Shown here: piece after piece, positions 26,620 to 35,827 of the stretch
How positions within the stretch are numbered: position 1 is the first letter of the stretch
Layout of the letters: each line of letters begins with the position of its first letter
Origin: an uncultured Bacteroidia bacterium
GTDB taxonomy: Bacteria; Bacteroidota; Bacteroidia; J057; CALLMJ01
Direction: 5' to 3'
NCBI GenBank assembly: GCA_938006875.1
Contig: CALLMJ010000095.1
Coordinates: 1 to 52,647 of the forward strand
Length of the DNA: 52,647 nt
The notes under the pieces: generated by a model
Database searches by the model: none
The model's input: the letters and a program-made list of their open reading frames with translations, nothing else
Told to the model about the DNA's origin: nothing
Translations under genes and position numbers: made by a program

Positions 26620-28074
26620 ATGAAAAAGTATTTTAGCATTTTGATTTTAGGTTTTTTGATTGCATGCGGAGGCTCTAAAAAAGATTCTACTGTAAATAGC
26701 GAAAATTCTAATGATAAAACAACAGAACAGACTTCAGGTAATGATGGAGGTGGAAAAGGTTGTAATATTAGTAAAGACGAATTTAAAAAAGCGAAAATTT
26801 TTGAACCTTTATCAGAAGCAGAATTACCTGCCTCTGTGAGTTTATTAGAATATGCACCAGAAAGAAAATCTCAGGGTCGCCAAGGTTCATGTGTAGGCTG
26901 GTCTAGTTCTTATGCAGCAAGAACCATTCTACAAGCTGCGACATTTGGGGATGACCCCAATCAAATTGCTTTTAGTCCTAGTTTTGTTTATAACCAAATT
27001 AAAGTAGCGGGTTGTGATAGAGGTTCTTACATCAATGATGCAATGGATTTGCTTACACAAATGGGAGATGTCCCTTTGACGGATTTTGAATATGATGAAA
27101 ATGTATGTTCTGATATACCCAATAATCAACTCAAACAAAAAGCAAAAAACTATAAAATTTTAGGATATAATCGCTTAACGACAGGCCAAACTTTTGATAT
27201 TAATTATGAGGCTATGAAACAAAATTTAGCACAAGGTGCGCCAGTAGTGGTGGCTTTGCCTGTGGGGGGCTCTTTTGAAAATATGTGGGGTAAAGAATTC
27301 TGGAGACCCAACGATTACGACTACGAACAATTAGAAATTTATAAAAGTAGCTACGGCGGTACATTTGGCGGGCATGCGATGTGTGTAATTGGATATGACA
27401 ACAATAAAGGTGTTCAAATTATGAACTCTTGGGGAAAAGAGTTTGGAAAAGACGGTGTTTTTTGGATGTCTGAAAAAGATTTTAAAGCTTTTTGTATGGA
27501 AGCTTACGGTTTATTCCCTTTCCCTCGCGAGAAAAAAGAAACACAAGGATTGGATTTTTCTGCTGAAATTGGTTTCAAAATTAATAAAACCAACGAATTT
27601 ATCCCTTTAAATAAGGTTTCTGATTATACTTTTACTTCTACCAATAAAGTTCCTAAAAAAACCAAGTTTAAGGTTAGCGTAAAAAATGATATGGCTTGTT
27701 ATGTTTATGTAATTGGTCAAGAAACTGATGGCTCTTCTTATATTTTATTTCCTTATACTAAAGACCATTCTCCATACTGTGGTATTACTGGTACTCGTGT
27801 TTTTCCTGCTGACCATTCTTTGATGGTTGATGATATTGGAAGTAAAGATGTTATGTGTGTAATTCTATCTAAAACGGAATTAGATATTAATCAAATCAAT
27901 GATTTTGTGAATAATAATCGTAATGAAAGTTATGAAAGTCGTGTAAAAAAAGCTTTAAGTAAAGAACTTATTGCCAGCCAATTTTTACAGTCGCAAGCAG
28001 GAAACAAAGTAAAAGTTCTTGTAAAAGACACTCCTGCTAATGCAATACCTTTATTCATTGAAATTAACAAGTAA
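26620..28074 (+). CDS. Papain-like (C1) cysteine peptidase lipoprotein with DUF4384-like tail
   Basis: Surface or periplasmic lipoprotein of 484 residues. The lipobox LIACG places the lipidated Cys at residue 16, followed by a Ser/Asn/Gly-rich linker. The C1 peptidase domain spans about 60-300. All expected active-site residues are present: Gln85 and Cys91 in QGRQGSCVGW, His252 in FGGHAMCVIG, and Asn269 in IMNSWGKEFG. From about 310 a DUF4384-like beta domain follows (ACYVYVIGQETDGSSYILFP). Substrate unknown. It lies downstream of porU but has its own promoter. Confidence 0.9.
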   Translation: MKKYFSILILGFLIACGGSKKDSTVNSENSNDKTTEQTSGNDGGGKGCNISKDEFKKAKIFEPLSEAELPASVSLLEYAPERKSQGRQGSCVGWSSSYAARTILQAATFGDDPNQIAFSPSFVYNQIKVAGCDRGSYINDAMDLLTQMGDVPLTDFEYDENVCSDIPNNQLKQKAKNYKILGYNRLTTGQTFDINYEAMKQNLAQGAPVVVALPVGGSFENMWGKEFWRPNDYDYEQLEIYKSSYGGTFGGHAMCVIGYDNNKGVQIMNSWGKEFGKDGVFWMSEKDFKAFCMEAYGLFPFPREKKETQGLDFSAEIGFKINKTNEFIPLNKVSDYTFTSTNKVPKKTKFKVSVKNDMACYVYVIGQETDGSSYILFPYTKDHSPYCGITGTRVFPADHSLMVDDIGSKDVMCVILSKTELDINQINDFVNNNRNESYESRVKKALSKELIASQFLQSQAGNKVKVLVKDTPANAIPLFIEINK

Positions 28075-28084
28075 TTGAAAAATA

Positions 28085-28100
28085 CGCAAATGATTTTGCG
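28085..28100 (+). terminator. Weak hairpin after the papain-like gene
   Basis: CGCAAA (28085-28090) pairs with TTTGCG (28095-28100) around TGAT. Only a short, broken T run follows (AATTTTA), so termination is uncertain. Confidence 0.35.
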
Positions 28101-28108
28101 AATTTTAC

Positions 28109-28281
28109 GTGAGTGATGCGAAGGGCTTAGCACTCCCTTGGCTGCAAAAGACGAGCAGGTAAAGGATTACGATGATGTATTGAGTTTTGAAATGCCGAAG
28201 CTATTGCGAAGCCCACTTCAGCAAGCCCAGTTTAAACTTAGTGCCCCGAGCCGAATGATAAGCATGAGCTTCTGTCCCTTA
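28109..28281. repeat. Dispersed intergenic repeat, copy 2
   Basis: GC-richer block in the spacer between convergent genes. The core at 28161-28201 (AAAGGATT ... ATTGAGTTTTGAAATGCCG) is repeated with few changes at 37617-37656. Read on the minus strand, the part around GTTTAAAC (28230-28237) aligns with 4056-4110. It ends in a TTCTGTCCCTTA block that has a counterpart, TAAGGGACACGCTC, in copy 3. An open frame crosses it by chance, but the similarity is at DNA level, so no protein is called. Confidence 0.75.
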
Positions 28282-28287
28282 TATTTA

Positions 28288-29991
28288 TTATTTGCTATTT
28301 TCTCTACTACTAAAATAAATTCTTTGAATGAGAAACCAACAAATTATGGCTATAATAAAACTGACTATTCCGTAGCCATATTGCAATAAAATCAAATATC
28401 CAATACCAAAAAGTCCTGCATAAATTCCAATAACTCCCAGTAACCACGAAAGGATTAAATATCCTAATGAATTAGAGGAAGTCGTGGGACTAAATTGACC
28501 CCAAAAACCAATAGGTTTAATTTTTTGATAAAATTTAATCAGTGTGGAATTATCCGTTGGAGGCGTTAAATAAGTTATAATCAAAGTAACAGCAACAGAA
28601 ATAAGTACTAAAAGATATAAATTGGAGCTATCTTTTAGAAAAGATAAAGGTTCAAAAGCATAGCTTAAAAAAAGTATAATGGCAGGTGTAACGGTTGCGG
28701 TAATTTCAGACCATGCAGATATTCTCCACCAAAACCATCTCATAATCAATACAAAACCTATACCTGCTCCACATTGTAATAAAAATTCCCATGCTTGTTT
28801 TACGCTTTCTAACTTGGTACTTACCCATAAAGAAAATAACATCAAAATAAATACAGTGATTTTTGAAATTTTTAGTAAAGTTTTGTCGGAAAAATTGAAT
28901 AAGACGTGAATTCCATCGTTAATAATATAGGAAGTTCCCCAATTGAATTGGGTAGATAAAGTGGACATATAGGCAGATAAAAATGCTACTAACAAGAGCC
29001 CTTTAAGACCCATGGGTAGGTAGTTTTTCATCAATAAAACAAAGGAAATAGAATAATCTTCGGGTTGAGGATATAAGATGTAAGCACATAAACCAATGAT
29101 AATCCAAGGCCAAGGTCTCAAAGCATAATGAGCAAATTGAAAAAATAATGTTGAAAGAATAGCATCTTTTTCAGATTTTGTGGACATCATTCTTTGAGCT
29201 ACATAACCACCACCACCAGGCTCTGCACCGGGGTACCAAATTGCCCACCAATTCAATAATAAATATCCTAAAATGGTGCTTAAAGGTAAATTTTCTGATG
29301 TTGGAAAAAAATTTAAATGATTAGTAGGGATTTTTTGCTTTAAATTTTCTATTCCTCCAATATTAGGTTGATAGAGAATATAAAAAGCCATGGCAATACA
29401 ACCGAATATAGCCACTGCAAATTGAACAGCATCGGTTATCATAATTCCTTTGAGTCCTGCAATAGAAGAGTAAAAAGCTGTAAATAGCATTAACGCAAAT
29501 AAAATCCAAAGAGCAGTTTCATTAGGTAAATCAAAGAAAAGGATTAGAATTTTGAGCATAGCAAAATTGACCCAACCAATAATTAGAGCATTCATAAAAA
29601 TTCCTAAGTACAATGCTCTAAATACCCTTAAAATAGTTGCTGGAGTTCCTGAATATCGTAAATGAATGAGTTCTAAATCGGTGGTAATACCTGCTCTTTT
29701 CCAATATTTAGCGAAAAAAAAAGTGGTTAAAACGCCACTAATCAACATGTTCCACCAAATCCAATTTCCTGAAATTCCATTTTTACTCACAATTTCAGCA
29801 ACAGCTAAGGGTGTATCTGCTGCAAAAGTAGTTGCAACCATGGATAAACCTGCTAACCACCATGCGTTATTAGAACCCCCCAAAAAATAGGATTTTACAT
29901 CTTGTTTTTCTTTTTTTCCCCAATAAATCCCAATTCCAAGGCTGATAATTAAGTAAAGAATAATTACGAACCCATCTAAAGCGGTTAGCAT
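28288..29991 (-). CDS. Sodium:solute symporter family protein
   Basis: Inner-membrane transporter of 567 residues with about thirteen hydrophobic helices. The SSS pattern is seen in helices 1-2 (FVIILYLIISLGIGIYWGKK, then SYFLGGSNNAWWLAGLSMVA, then TTFAADTPLA) and in the helix 5-6 region (AFYSSIAGLKGIMITDAVQF). These surround the Na+ and substrate sites. The substrate cannot be told from the sequence. There is no neighbouring catabolic gene or regulator. A near-match -7 box (CAAATTAA on the plus strand) lies right before the start. Confidence 0.9.
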   Translation of the reverse strand: MLTALDGFVIILYLIISLGIGIYWGKKEKQDVKSYFLGGSNNAWWLAGLSMVATTFAADTPLAVAEIVSKNGISGNWIWWNMLISGVLTTFFFAKYWKRAGITTDLELIHLRYSGTPATILRVFRALYLGIFMNALIIGWVNFAMLKILILFFDLPNETALWILFALMLFTAFYSSIAGLKGIMITDAVQFAVAIFGCIAMAFYILYQPNIGGIENLKQKIPTNHLNFFPTSENLPLSTILGYLLLNWWAIWYPGAEPGGGGYVAQRMMSTKSEKDAILSTLFFQFAHYALRPWPWIIIGLCAYILYPQPEDYSISFVLLMKNYLPMGLKGLLLVAFLSAYMSTLSTQFNWGTSYIINDGIHVLFNFSDKTLLKISKITVFILMLFSLWVSTKLESVKQAWEFLLQCGAGIGFVLIMRWFWWRISAWSEITATVTPAIILFLSYAFEPLSFLKDSSNLYLLVLISVAVTLIITYLTPPTDNSTLIKFYQKIKPIGFWGQFSPTTSSNSLGYLILSWLLGVIGIYAGLFGIGYLILLQYGYGIVSFIIAIICWFLIQRIYFSSRENSK

Positions 29992-30293
29992 ATAGAATGC
30001 AAATTAAAGAAAATTTATGAATGAAAAATCTTTAGATAACCGTTTTTTGTTTCAATTATTTTTTATCCTTGTACAGTTAGTAAGATTACTAAAAATAAAT
30101 TATTTAATAAAGTTTCCGATTACAATTTATTTAGAATAGCTATCGATGCCATTTATATTTGATAAAATTGAAATTGTTAGAGATAAATATACGGTAATTA
30201 AGTTGGATTAATGAAAAGTGTATTTTATTTTGTAAAAAATAGGAAAATTAATGATGAAAAAATGAAGAGTAGGGCATGAAACAAATATGCAAT
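29992..30293. other. AT-rich spacer, nothing recognised
   Basis: This ~300-bp stretch between the symporter start and the photolyase stop codon has no open frame of note, no hairpin terminator and no copy of the dispersed repeats. Confidence 0.6.
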
Positions 30294-31601
30294 CTATTTT
30301 TTCAAATACTTTTGGTAAAACTCAATGGCTTTTTTAGCAGATTCTTGAACATCAACGATGGGTTTGGGATACTGAAAAGTTTCTAATTCAGGTACCCATT
30401 TTTTGATATAAATTAAATGGGGGTCAAATTTTTGAGTTTGTAAATATGGATTAAAAACACGAAAATAAGGAGCAGCGTCTACTCCACAACCCGCTACCCA
30501 TTGCCATGAACCATTGTTAGAGGCTAATTCAAAATCTAACAATTTCTCTGCAAAATACTTTTCTCCCCATTTCCAATCAATCCATAAATTTTTTGTTAAA
30601 AAACTAGCAACAATCATACGAACACGATTGTGCATATAGCCAGTTTCGTTTAATTCTCGCATTCCTGCATCAACAATAGGAATACCTGTTTTACCTTCAC
30701 ACCAAAGCTGAAAAAGTTTTTCGTCATGATTCCATTGAATATCATTAAATTCTGGTTTAAAACAACTATGAACTACATGAGGAAAATGATAGAGAATCAT
30801 CATGTAAAACTCTCTCCAAATCAATTCATTAACAAATTTTTCACTAACCAGTAAAGCCTGCTGATAAATCTTACGAATGCTAATAGTGCCAAATCTTAAA
30901 TGAACACTTAATTTAGAGGTTCCAGTTTCATCACTAGGTATGTCCCTGCTCTCCGCATATTTCAGAAGTGTTACATTTTTTAATTCTGAACTAAAAAAAT
31001 TCAATTTTTGATTTTGAAAACCCATTTCTTCTAAACTATGAACATAAAAATCCTCATTTTGAACACAATTATGAAGATAACTTTCTGATGGAAAATGAGT
31101 TATACCTTGATTTTTTACAACCACTTTCCACTTTTTGGAATAAGGAGTATAAACTGTAAAAGGTTTACCATCATCTTTTAAAACTTCGTTTTTTTCGCAA
31201 ATCACTTGGTCTTTATAAGTAAAAAATGAAATACCCATGGATTTTAATAATTTTTCAATTTTTGTGTCTCGCTCTAATGCGTAAGGTTCATAATCATGAT
31301 TGGTAAAAACCGCTTTTATGTCATAATTTTGAATGATTTGATACCATACTTCATAAGGTTTACCATAAAAAGTTTTTAAGCCTGATTGAAAGTTTTGAAG
31401 TTTTTGATGAATTTTGGTAAGATTTTGATGAATAAAAATCAGTCTTTTATCTAGTTTGGGTAGAAAATCTAAAATATCTTGGTCAAAAATAAAAATAATA
31501 AGAACAGGAAAACCTGATTGTAAAGCTTTAAATAAAGCATGGTTATCGTCTAATCTTAAATCTCTACGAAGCCAACAAACAGAAATAGGTTTTTTTTCCA
31601 T
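30294..31601 (-). CDS. phrB: Deoxyribodipyrimidine photolyase (class I CPD type)
   Basis: Light-driven flavoenzyme that splits cyclobutane pyrimidine dimers. The 435-residue length fits. The N-terminal alpha/beta antenna domain starts with VCWLRRDLRLDDNHAL. FAD-binding motifs follow: GTSKLSVHLRFGTIS, then the catalytic-domain blocks WCEGKTGIPIVDAGMRELN, GYMHNRVRMIVASFLTKNLW and ASNNGSWQWVAGCGVDAAPYF, which hold the tryptophan electron path. A cryptochrome-like member cannot be excluded. Monocistronic on the minus strand. Confidence 0.93.
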   Translation of the reverse strand: MEKKPISVCWLRRDLRLDDNHALFKALQSGFPVLIIFIFDQDILDFLPKLDKRLIFIHQNLTKIHQKLQNFQSGLKTFYGKPYEVWYQIIQNYDIKAVFTNHDYEPYALERDTKIEKLLKSMGISFFTYKDQVICEKNEVLKDDGKPFTVYTPYSKKWKVVVKNQGITHFPSESYLHNCVQNEDFYVHSLEEMGFQNQKLNFFSSELKNVTLLKYAESRDIPSDETGTSKLSVHLRFGTISIRKIYQQALLVSEKFVNELIWREFYMMILYHFPHVVHSCFKPEFNDIQWNHDEKLFQLWCEGKTGIPIVDAGMRELNETGYMHNRVRMIVASFLTKNLWIDWKWGEKYFAEKLLDFELASNNGSWQWVAGCGVDAAPYFRVFNPYLQTQKFDPHLIYIKKWVPELETFQYPKPIVDVQESAKKAIEFYQKYLKK

Positions 31602-31681
31602 GAATTTCTAAACTAAAAAAAATAAAAAAAAGTTTATATTTTTTAAGCATAAGAAGTTGCCACTCGGATTACGATATATAA

Positions 31682-31719
31682 AATACTATGGTTGCATTTT
31701 TTTATGCAGCCATAGTATT
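31682..31719 (-). terminator. Long hairpin downstream of purA
   Basis: A 16-bp stem (31682-31697 with 31704-31719; AATACTATGG / CCATAGTATT outer part) with a single wobble and a T6 loop. On the minus strand it lies 17 bp past the purA stop and is followed by TTTATATA, a modest T run. Likely terminator for the fur/STAS/purA run and insulator before the photolyase gene. Confidence 0.6.
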
Positions 31720-31735
31720 GATTATTATAACAAAT

Positions 31736-32989
31736 TTATTGATAAATGGTTTGGTTTCTATCAGGTCCGATAGATATAATTTTTATTGGAATTTGAAGCC
31801 AATTTTCAATTTGAGTAATATATTGATTTAAAGTTTCAGGAACTTGAAGAGAGGAAAAATCATAATTATGCCAACCTTTTAATTCTGCATAGATAGGTTG
31901 AATATTTTCATAATCGGTTGAATAATCAGAAATTTCTCCATGTTTAGTTTGATAATGAGTACAAACTTTAACATTTTCAATACAATTCAGTACATCACTT
32001 TTCATCATAGCCAAACGGGTAACACCATTAATCATGCAAGCATAACGTAATGCAGGAATATCCAACCAACCTACTCTACGAGGTCTTCCAGTAGTCGCAC
32101 CAAATTCTTTACCTTTTTCACGAATTAAATTACCAATATCACCAAAATTTTCAGTAGGAAATGGACCTGAACCTACTCTTGTGCAATAGGCTTTGAAAAC
32201 CCCTAAAACATCTTGAATAGAAGATGGTGGCACACCTAAACCTGTGCAAACACCACCAATAGTAGTATTAGAAGACGTTACAAAAGGATAAGAACCAAAA
32301 TCAATATCTAGCATGGAACCTTGAGCACCTTCTGCTAATACTTTACCACCATTTTGTAAAATTTCATTAATCCATATTTCACTTTCAATGAGTTGAAGGG
32401 ATTTTAAATATTCAATAGATTCCCAAAAATCTTTTTCAAATTCTACATCATATTGTAAATCAGTAGGGTAAATTTTACATAAATTGAGGTGATAATTTTT
32501 AATTTCTAGATATTTTTCTTGAAAATTAACTTTTAAAATATCCCCAACTTTTAAAGTTAAACGAGCAATTTTATCTTGATAAGCTGGACTAATTCCCTTC
32601 AAAGTAGATCCAATTTTTTTATCTTTTTTACTATCTTCTTGAACCTTATCCAAAAATTTATGGGTAGGAAGAATTAGAGTTGCCTTTTTAGAAACATAAA
32701 GCCTTTGAGTTAAAGTATTATCATGGTTCAATAGATGATGAATTTCTTTATGCAAAATTACTGGGTCTAAAACGACACCATTTCCAATTAAGTTTTTGCA
32801 ATTTTTATGAAAAATACCTGAAGGTAATAAATGTAAAACATGCTTTTGACCATGAATTACAAGAGTATGACCAGCATTAGCTCCACCTTGAAATCTAGCA
32901 ATCACATCATAATTAGGAGCAATGGCATCAACTAATTTACCTTTTCCTTCATCACCCCATTGAAGACCTAAAATTACATCAACAGGCAT
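31736..32989 (-). CDS. purA: Adenylosuccinate synthetase
   Basis: Joins IMP and aspartate using GTP, the first committed step to AMP. The 417-residue length is typical. The GTP-binding P-loop-like motif QWGDEGKGK is at residues 10-18, followed by GGANAGHTLV, the hallmark EGAQGSMLDIDFGSYPFVT and TGRPRRVGWLDIPALR. It starts 3 bp after the STAS gene stop codon, so the two are co-transcribed. Confidence 0.98.
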   Translation of the reverse strand: MPVDVILGLQWGDEGKGKLVDAIAPNYDVIARFQGGANAGHTLVIHGQKHVLHLLPSGIFHKNCKNLIGNGVVLDPVILHKEIHHLLNHDNTLTQRLYVSKKATLILPTHKFLDKVQEDSKKDKKIGSTLKGISPAYQDKIARLTLKVGDILKVNFQEKYLEIKNYHLNLCKIYPTDLQYDVEFEKDFWESIEYLKSLQLIESEIWINEILQNGGKVLAEGAQGSMLDIDFGSYPFVTSSNTTIGGVCTGLGVPPSSIQDVLGVFKAYCTRVGSGPFPTENFGDIGNLIREKGKEFGATTGRPRRVGWLDIPALRYACMINGVTRLAMMKSDVLNCIENVKVCTHYQTKHGEISDYSTDYENIQPIYAELKGWHNYDFSSLQVPETLNQYITQIENWLQIPIKIISIGPDRNQTIYQ

Positions 32990-32992
32990 ATT

Positions 32993-33352
32993 TTATGGTT
33001 TGAAATGATTAATAGCTTCTTCTATGTTATGTAAAATAAGAAAAACAGAAGTAAGTTTGGTAATTTTCATTAAATTAGCAATAGACTGAGAAGGATTACA
33101 AAGAACCATTTCTCCATTTTTACTTTTTATTTTTGTTAAGATAGTTATAAAAACACCAAGCCCTGTGGAGTTAATATGTTTTAATTCCGATAAATCTAAC
33201 ACAAATTTATGAATACCTTTATCTAGATAATCAATAATATCGTTTTTGATTTGATTGTTTTCAGGGGTACCAAGCATGTTACCATCTAATTTAAAAATAG
33301 CAATATCGCCATTTAATTCGTGAGTATATTTCATATTGTCTACTAATTCCAT
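32993..33352 (-). CDS. STAS-domain anti-anti-sigma-factor-like protein
   Basis: Single STAS domain of 119 residues. The putative phosphorylation site Ser62 lies in HINSTGLGVFITI, the position used in SpoIIAA-type proteins that switch partner proteins. No anti-sigma kinase or phosphatase is encoded nearby, so its partner is unknown. Starts at Met1 or Met7 are both possible. It follows fur and precedes purA by 3 bp, and has its own -7 box. Confidence 0.85.
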   Translation of the reverse strand: MELVDNMKYTHELNGDIAIFKLDGNMLGTPENNQIKNDIIDYLDKGIHKFVLDLSELKHINSTGLGVFITILTKIKSKNGEMVLCNPSQSIANLMKITKLTSVFLILHNIEEAINHFKP

Positions 33353-33360
33353 AAAGAACG

Positions 33361-33368
33361 CAAATTTA
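33361..33368 (-). promoter_or_regulatory. Promoter -7 box for STAS-purA
   Basis: Plus-strand CAAATTTA reads TAAATTTG on the minus strand, 8 bp before the STAS start and just downstream of the fur stop codon. Confidence 0.55.
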
Positions 33369-33372
33369 ATAA

Positions 33373-33846
33373 TTATTTTTTGTTATCGCAAGAAGGATTT
33401 TTACAATTGCCATAAAGTACTAAGGAGTGATGATTGACTGTAAAATCTAGTAAATTACCAATCATGTTTTGGATTTCTGCAACGCGAGGGTCACAAAATT
33501 CAAAAACATTACCACAATCTAAACAAATCAAGTGGTCATGTTGCCGAAATCCATAGGCTTTTTCATATAAAGCTTGACCAGAATTAAACTGGTGTTTTGT
33601 AACTAAATTACAATCAACGAGTAAGTCTAAAGTATTATAAACAGTCGCTCTGCTTACACTAAAATTTTTATTTCTGATTTGAAAATATAAGGTTTCTACA
33701 TCAAAATGATCGGAACGTTTATAAATTTCTTCTAATACAATAAATCTTTCTAATGTTTTTCTATGCCCATTTTTATCTAAATAAGCTGAAAAAATTTTTT
33801 TTATTTCCTCTAATTTTTCTTCTGTTAATGGGGCATTTTTATCCAT
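33373..33846 (-). CDS. Fur-family metal-responsive repressor
   Basis: Winged-helix repressor of 157 residues. The DNA-binding part contains SVSRATVYNTLDLLVD. The metal-binding half has HDHLICLDCGNVFEF with Cys108 and Cys111, and a second Cys pair Cys148/Cys153 in GNCKNPSCDNKK, the structural zinc site. This class includes Fur, PerR and Zur; the metal or peroxide signal cannot be decided from the sequence. No clean -7 box was found before it. Confidence 0.88.
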   Translation of the reverse strand: MDKNAPLTEEKLEEIKKIFSAYLDKNGHRKTLERFIVLEEIYKRSDHFDVETLYFQIRNKNFSVSRATVYNTLDLLVDCNLVTKHQFNSGQALYEKAYGFRQHDHLICLDCGNVFEFCDPRVAEIQNMIGNLLDFTVNHHSLVLYGNCKNPSCDNKK

Positions 33847-33930
33847 AATTTTTTTGTTAATGGACGTTTAAGTCAATAAATAGCGGCAATATAGATATAA
33901 ATTTTGTGATATAAAAAAAAAGTTCATAAG

Positions 33931-34725
33931 TTATTCAAATTCAGACCAAAATTTTAAGAGAAGATTAACAAATTTTTCGGTGTGGGTATAAATTAAAGCA
34001 TGTCCGGCGCCTTCTATTGAACGTAACCTTGCATTAGGTATGTTATAAGCTAAAAACTCTTGGTGATGAGGTGGAACTACTAAATCATCTTTTGAACTTA
34101 TAACCAAAGTAGGTTGCATAATGTTTTTAAGCCAGTCGCGGCTATCAAAATTCATAATAGTTCTTACACCATGATAAATTTTTTCATCATCACACATCAA
34201 AATCATTTTTTTATAAGCTTGCCAATGGTCGTCATTCATTTCTTGTCCTCCAGACATACCTTTAAAAACATATCTTGCTAAACCTTTTGACCCCAGTCTT
34301 TTAATAACATAAGGTGCTAATGTTTTTTCCATTTTTTCTTTGACTGACAATGGCTTATAAGAAAATGTACAACATAATGTTAATGTTTTGACTTTTTCGC
34401 TAAAATCTTTCACAAACTGTTGTGAAATAATACCTCCTTTTGAATAACCGACCAAATGAACAGGTTCTTGAATATTTAAGTCCTCTAAAATCAAATTTAA
34501 ATCTTTGGCTAATTCTTTAATATCCATTGATTCTCCAACCTTTGAACTTCTTCCATGACCTCTAATATCAGGAATAATTAATTGATATTGGCTTTCCAAA
34601 AAAGGGATTATATGATTATACATGTCTCCATTAGCCAAATAACCATGAACTAACAAAACAGGTTTTCCTTGACCAGCAGTTCTATAGAATATTTTTTCTT
34701 TATTATCAATTGTATGAAATTCCAT
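33931..34725 (-). CDS. Alpha/beta-hydrolase
   Basis: Cytoplasmic alpha/beta-fold hydrolase of 264 residues. Oxyanion motif HGYLANGDMY follows the second strand, the nucleophile Ser95 is in GYSKGG, the acid Asp is in SSKDDLVVPPHH (about 214) and the His in GAGHALIY (about 241). No transit signal. Substrate unknown; esterases and haloperoxidase-like hydrolases share this layout. Single-gene unit. Confidence 0.87.
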   Translation of the reverse strand: MEFHTIDNKEKIFYRTAGQGKPVLLVHGYLANGDMYNHIIPFLESQYQLIIPDIRGHGRSSKVGESMDIKELAKDLNLILEDLNIQEPVHLVGYSKGGIISQQFVKDFSEKVKTLTLCCTFSYKPLSVKEKMEKTLAPYVIKRLGSKGLARYVFKGMSGGQEMNDDHWQAYKKMILMCDDEKIYHGVRTIMNFDSRDWLKNIMQPTLVISSKDDLVVPPHHQEFLAYNIPNARLRSIEGAGHALIYTHTEKFVNLLLKFWSEFE

Positions 34726-34747
34726 TTTAAATTTTAAAAAAGGGATA

Positions 34748-34755
34748 CAAAATTA
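34748..34755 (-). promoter_or_regulatory. Promoter -7 box for the alpha/beta-hydrolase gene
   Basis: Plus-strand CAAAATTA, minus-strand TAATTTTG, 22 bp before the start codon. Confidence 0.5.
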
Positions 34756-34855
34756 ATTTATTTTCAATTAAAAATGAAAATTAAGATAAAAAATCCGTAT
34801 TTATACTTAGAATTTATTAATAAATTTTCAAACATGATAGCAAAAAAATAAAAAA

Positions 34856-34881
34856 CTTCCTTTTGTTTAAACAAAAGGAAG
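34856..34881 (-). terminator. Strong intrinsic terminator of the propeller gene unit
   Basis: A perfect 26-bp palindrome: arms CTTCCTTTTG (34856-34865) and CAAAAGGAAG (34872-34881) around TTTAAA. On the minus strand it is followed by a T-rich run (TTTTTTATTTTTTT). It lies about 100 bp past the stop codon of the propeller-like gene. Confidence 0.9.
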
Positions 34882-34978
34882 AATAACCACTCAATCGCAA
34901 ACTTTAAATTATAGAAACTTAAATTTTTGCAAATATAATATGAGATTTTATTTTTTCAAAATTTTTTGAAAAATTTTT

Positions 34979-35827
34979 TTATTTTGAGTTTTTTAATGAG
35001 TATTGCCAAACTCCTAATGAATCTAATAAATAAATTTGATTTTCACGGATATAAAAATCAATAATTAAATTTTTATGCTCTAAAATTGGAATAACATTCT
35101 CATTTTTGTAAATAATATAAACTTGATTTTTATAAGATGCAAGAAGATTTTGATTGTTAGCGATAATATTTTCAAAGTTTATTGAAAATTGAAAAGATTT
35201 TTTAAAATTTGCATTGTGGTCAAATTGGTATAATTTTTTTTCACTATTAACCCAAACATAGAACCATTCTTTTGTACAAGTCATATTTGCGTAATCGGTA
35301 ATGGAAGCTTCCGAAAAGTTATTACCACCAATTATCCTATCCATTTCTCCAAACACATTCACTCTATAAATCATTGAATTGAGTTTGTTTTGTATAAACA
35401 TCTCACCCGTAGGGGTAATGGTAGCATTTTGAATTTGAAAAGGCTGGTATTCATCTTGAATCTGATTCAAATTCCAAATTTTTTGAATTTTTAAATTGAT
35501 ATTTAAAAACTTAATATCATTTGCTAGTAAATCAATAATAAATATAGATTTACTATCGGGAATTAAAATTTCACTAGGCTTAACAAAACTTTCTTTTAAT
35601 GACAAATTTTTACCACCAATTGTAATACTGGAATCAAATTTTTGGTCATTGTAAAATTTTTTGGTTAATGTGGCTTCTTTAGAGTTAAGTAAGTATAAAT
35701 TTTTTTGTTCATCAATCGCAATATGCTCAAAGTTATGATTTTGTAAAGGTAAAATAAGTTTTTGAGCATAAGTAAAAGCTAAAATACTCTTAACGACGTA
35801 AATCCAAACCAGACATTTTCCAACCAT
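34979..35827 (-). CDS. Exported beta-propeller-like protein, function unknown
   Basis: A 282-residue protein from the start at 35827, which gives a signal-like N-terminus (WIYVVKSILAFTYAQ). The mature part repeats a pattern of short strands separated by turns, such as IAIDEQKNLYLLNSK, IFIIDLLANDIKFLN, ATITPTGEMFIQNK and IIDFYIRENQIYLLDSLG. This is typical of NHL or six-bladed beta-propellers. No catalytic motif seen. The start lies 38 bp inside the upstream gene, so translation is probably coupled. Earlier starts would lengthen that overlap. Confidence 0.68.
   Translation of the reverse strand: MVGKCLVWIYVVKSILAFTYAQKLILPLQNHNFEHIAIDEQKNLYLLNSKEATLTKKFYNDQKFDSSITIGGKNLSLKESFVKPSEILIPDSKSIFIIDLLANDIKFLNINLKIQKIWNLNQIQDEYQPFQIQNATITPTGEMFIQNKLNSMIYRVNVFGEMDRIIGGNNFSEASITDYANMTCTKEWFYVWVNSEKKLYQFDHNANFKKSFQFSINFENIIANNQNLLASYKNQVYIIYKNENVIPILEHKNLIIDFYIRENQIYLLDSLGVWQYSLKNSK

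Noticed and set aside
28138-28389. Small ORF on the plus strand after the papain-like gene
   Set aside because: It lies over the dispersed repeat and runs antisense into the symporter gene. The DNA-level repeat explains the openness.
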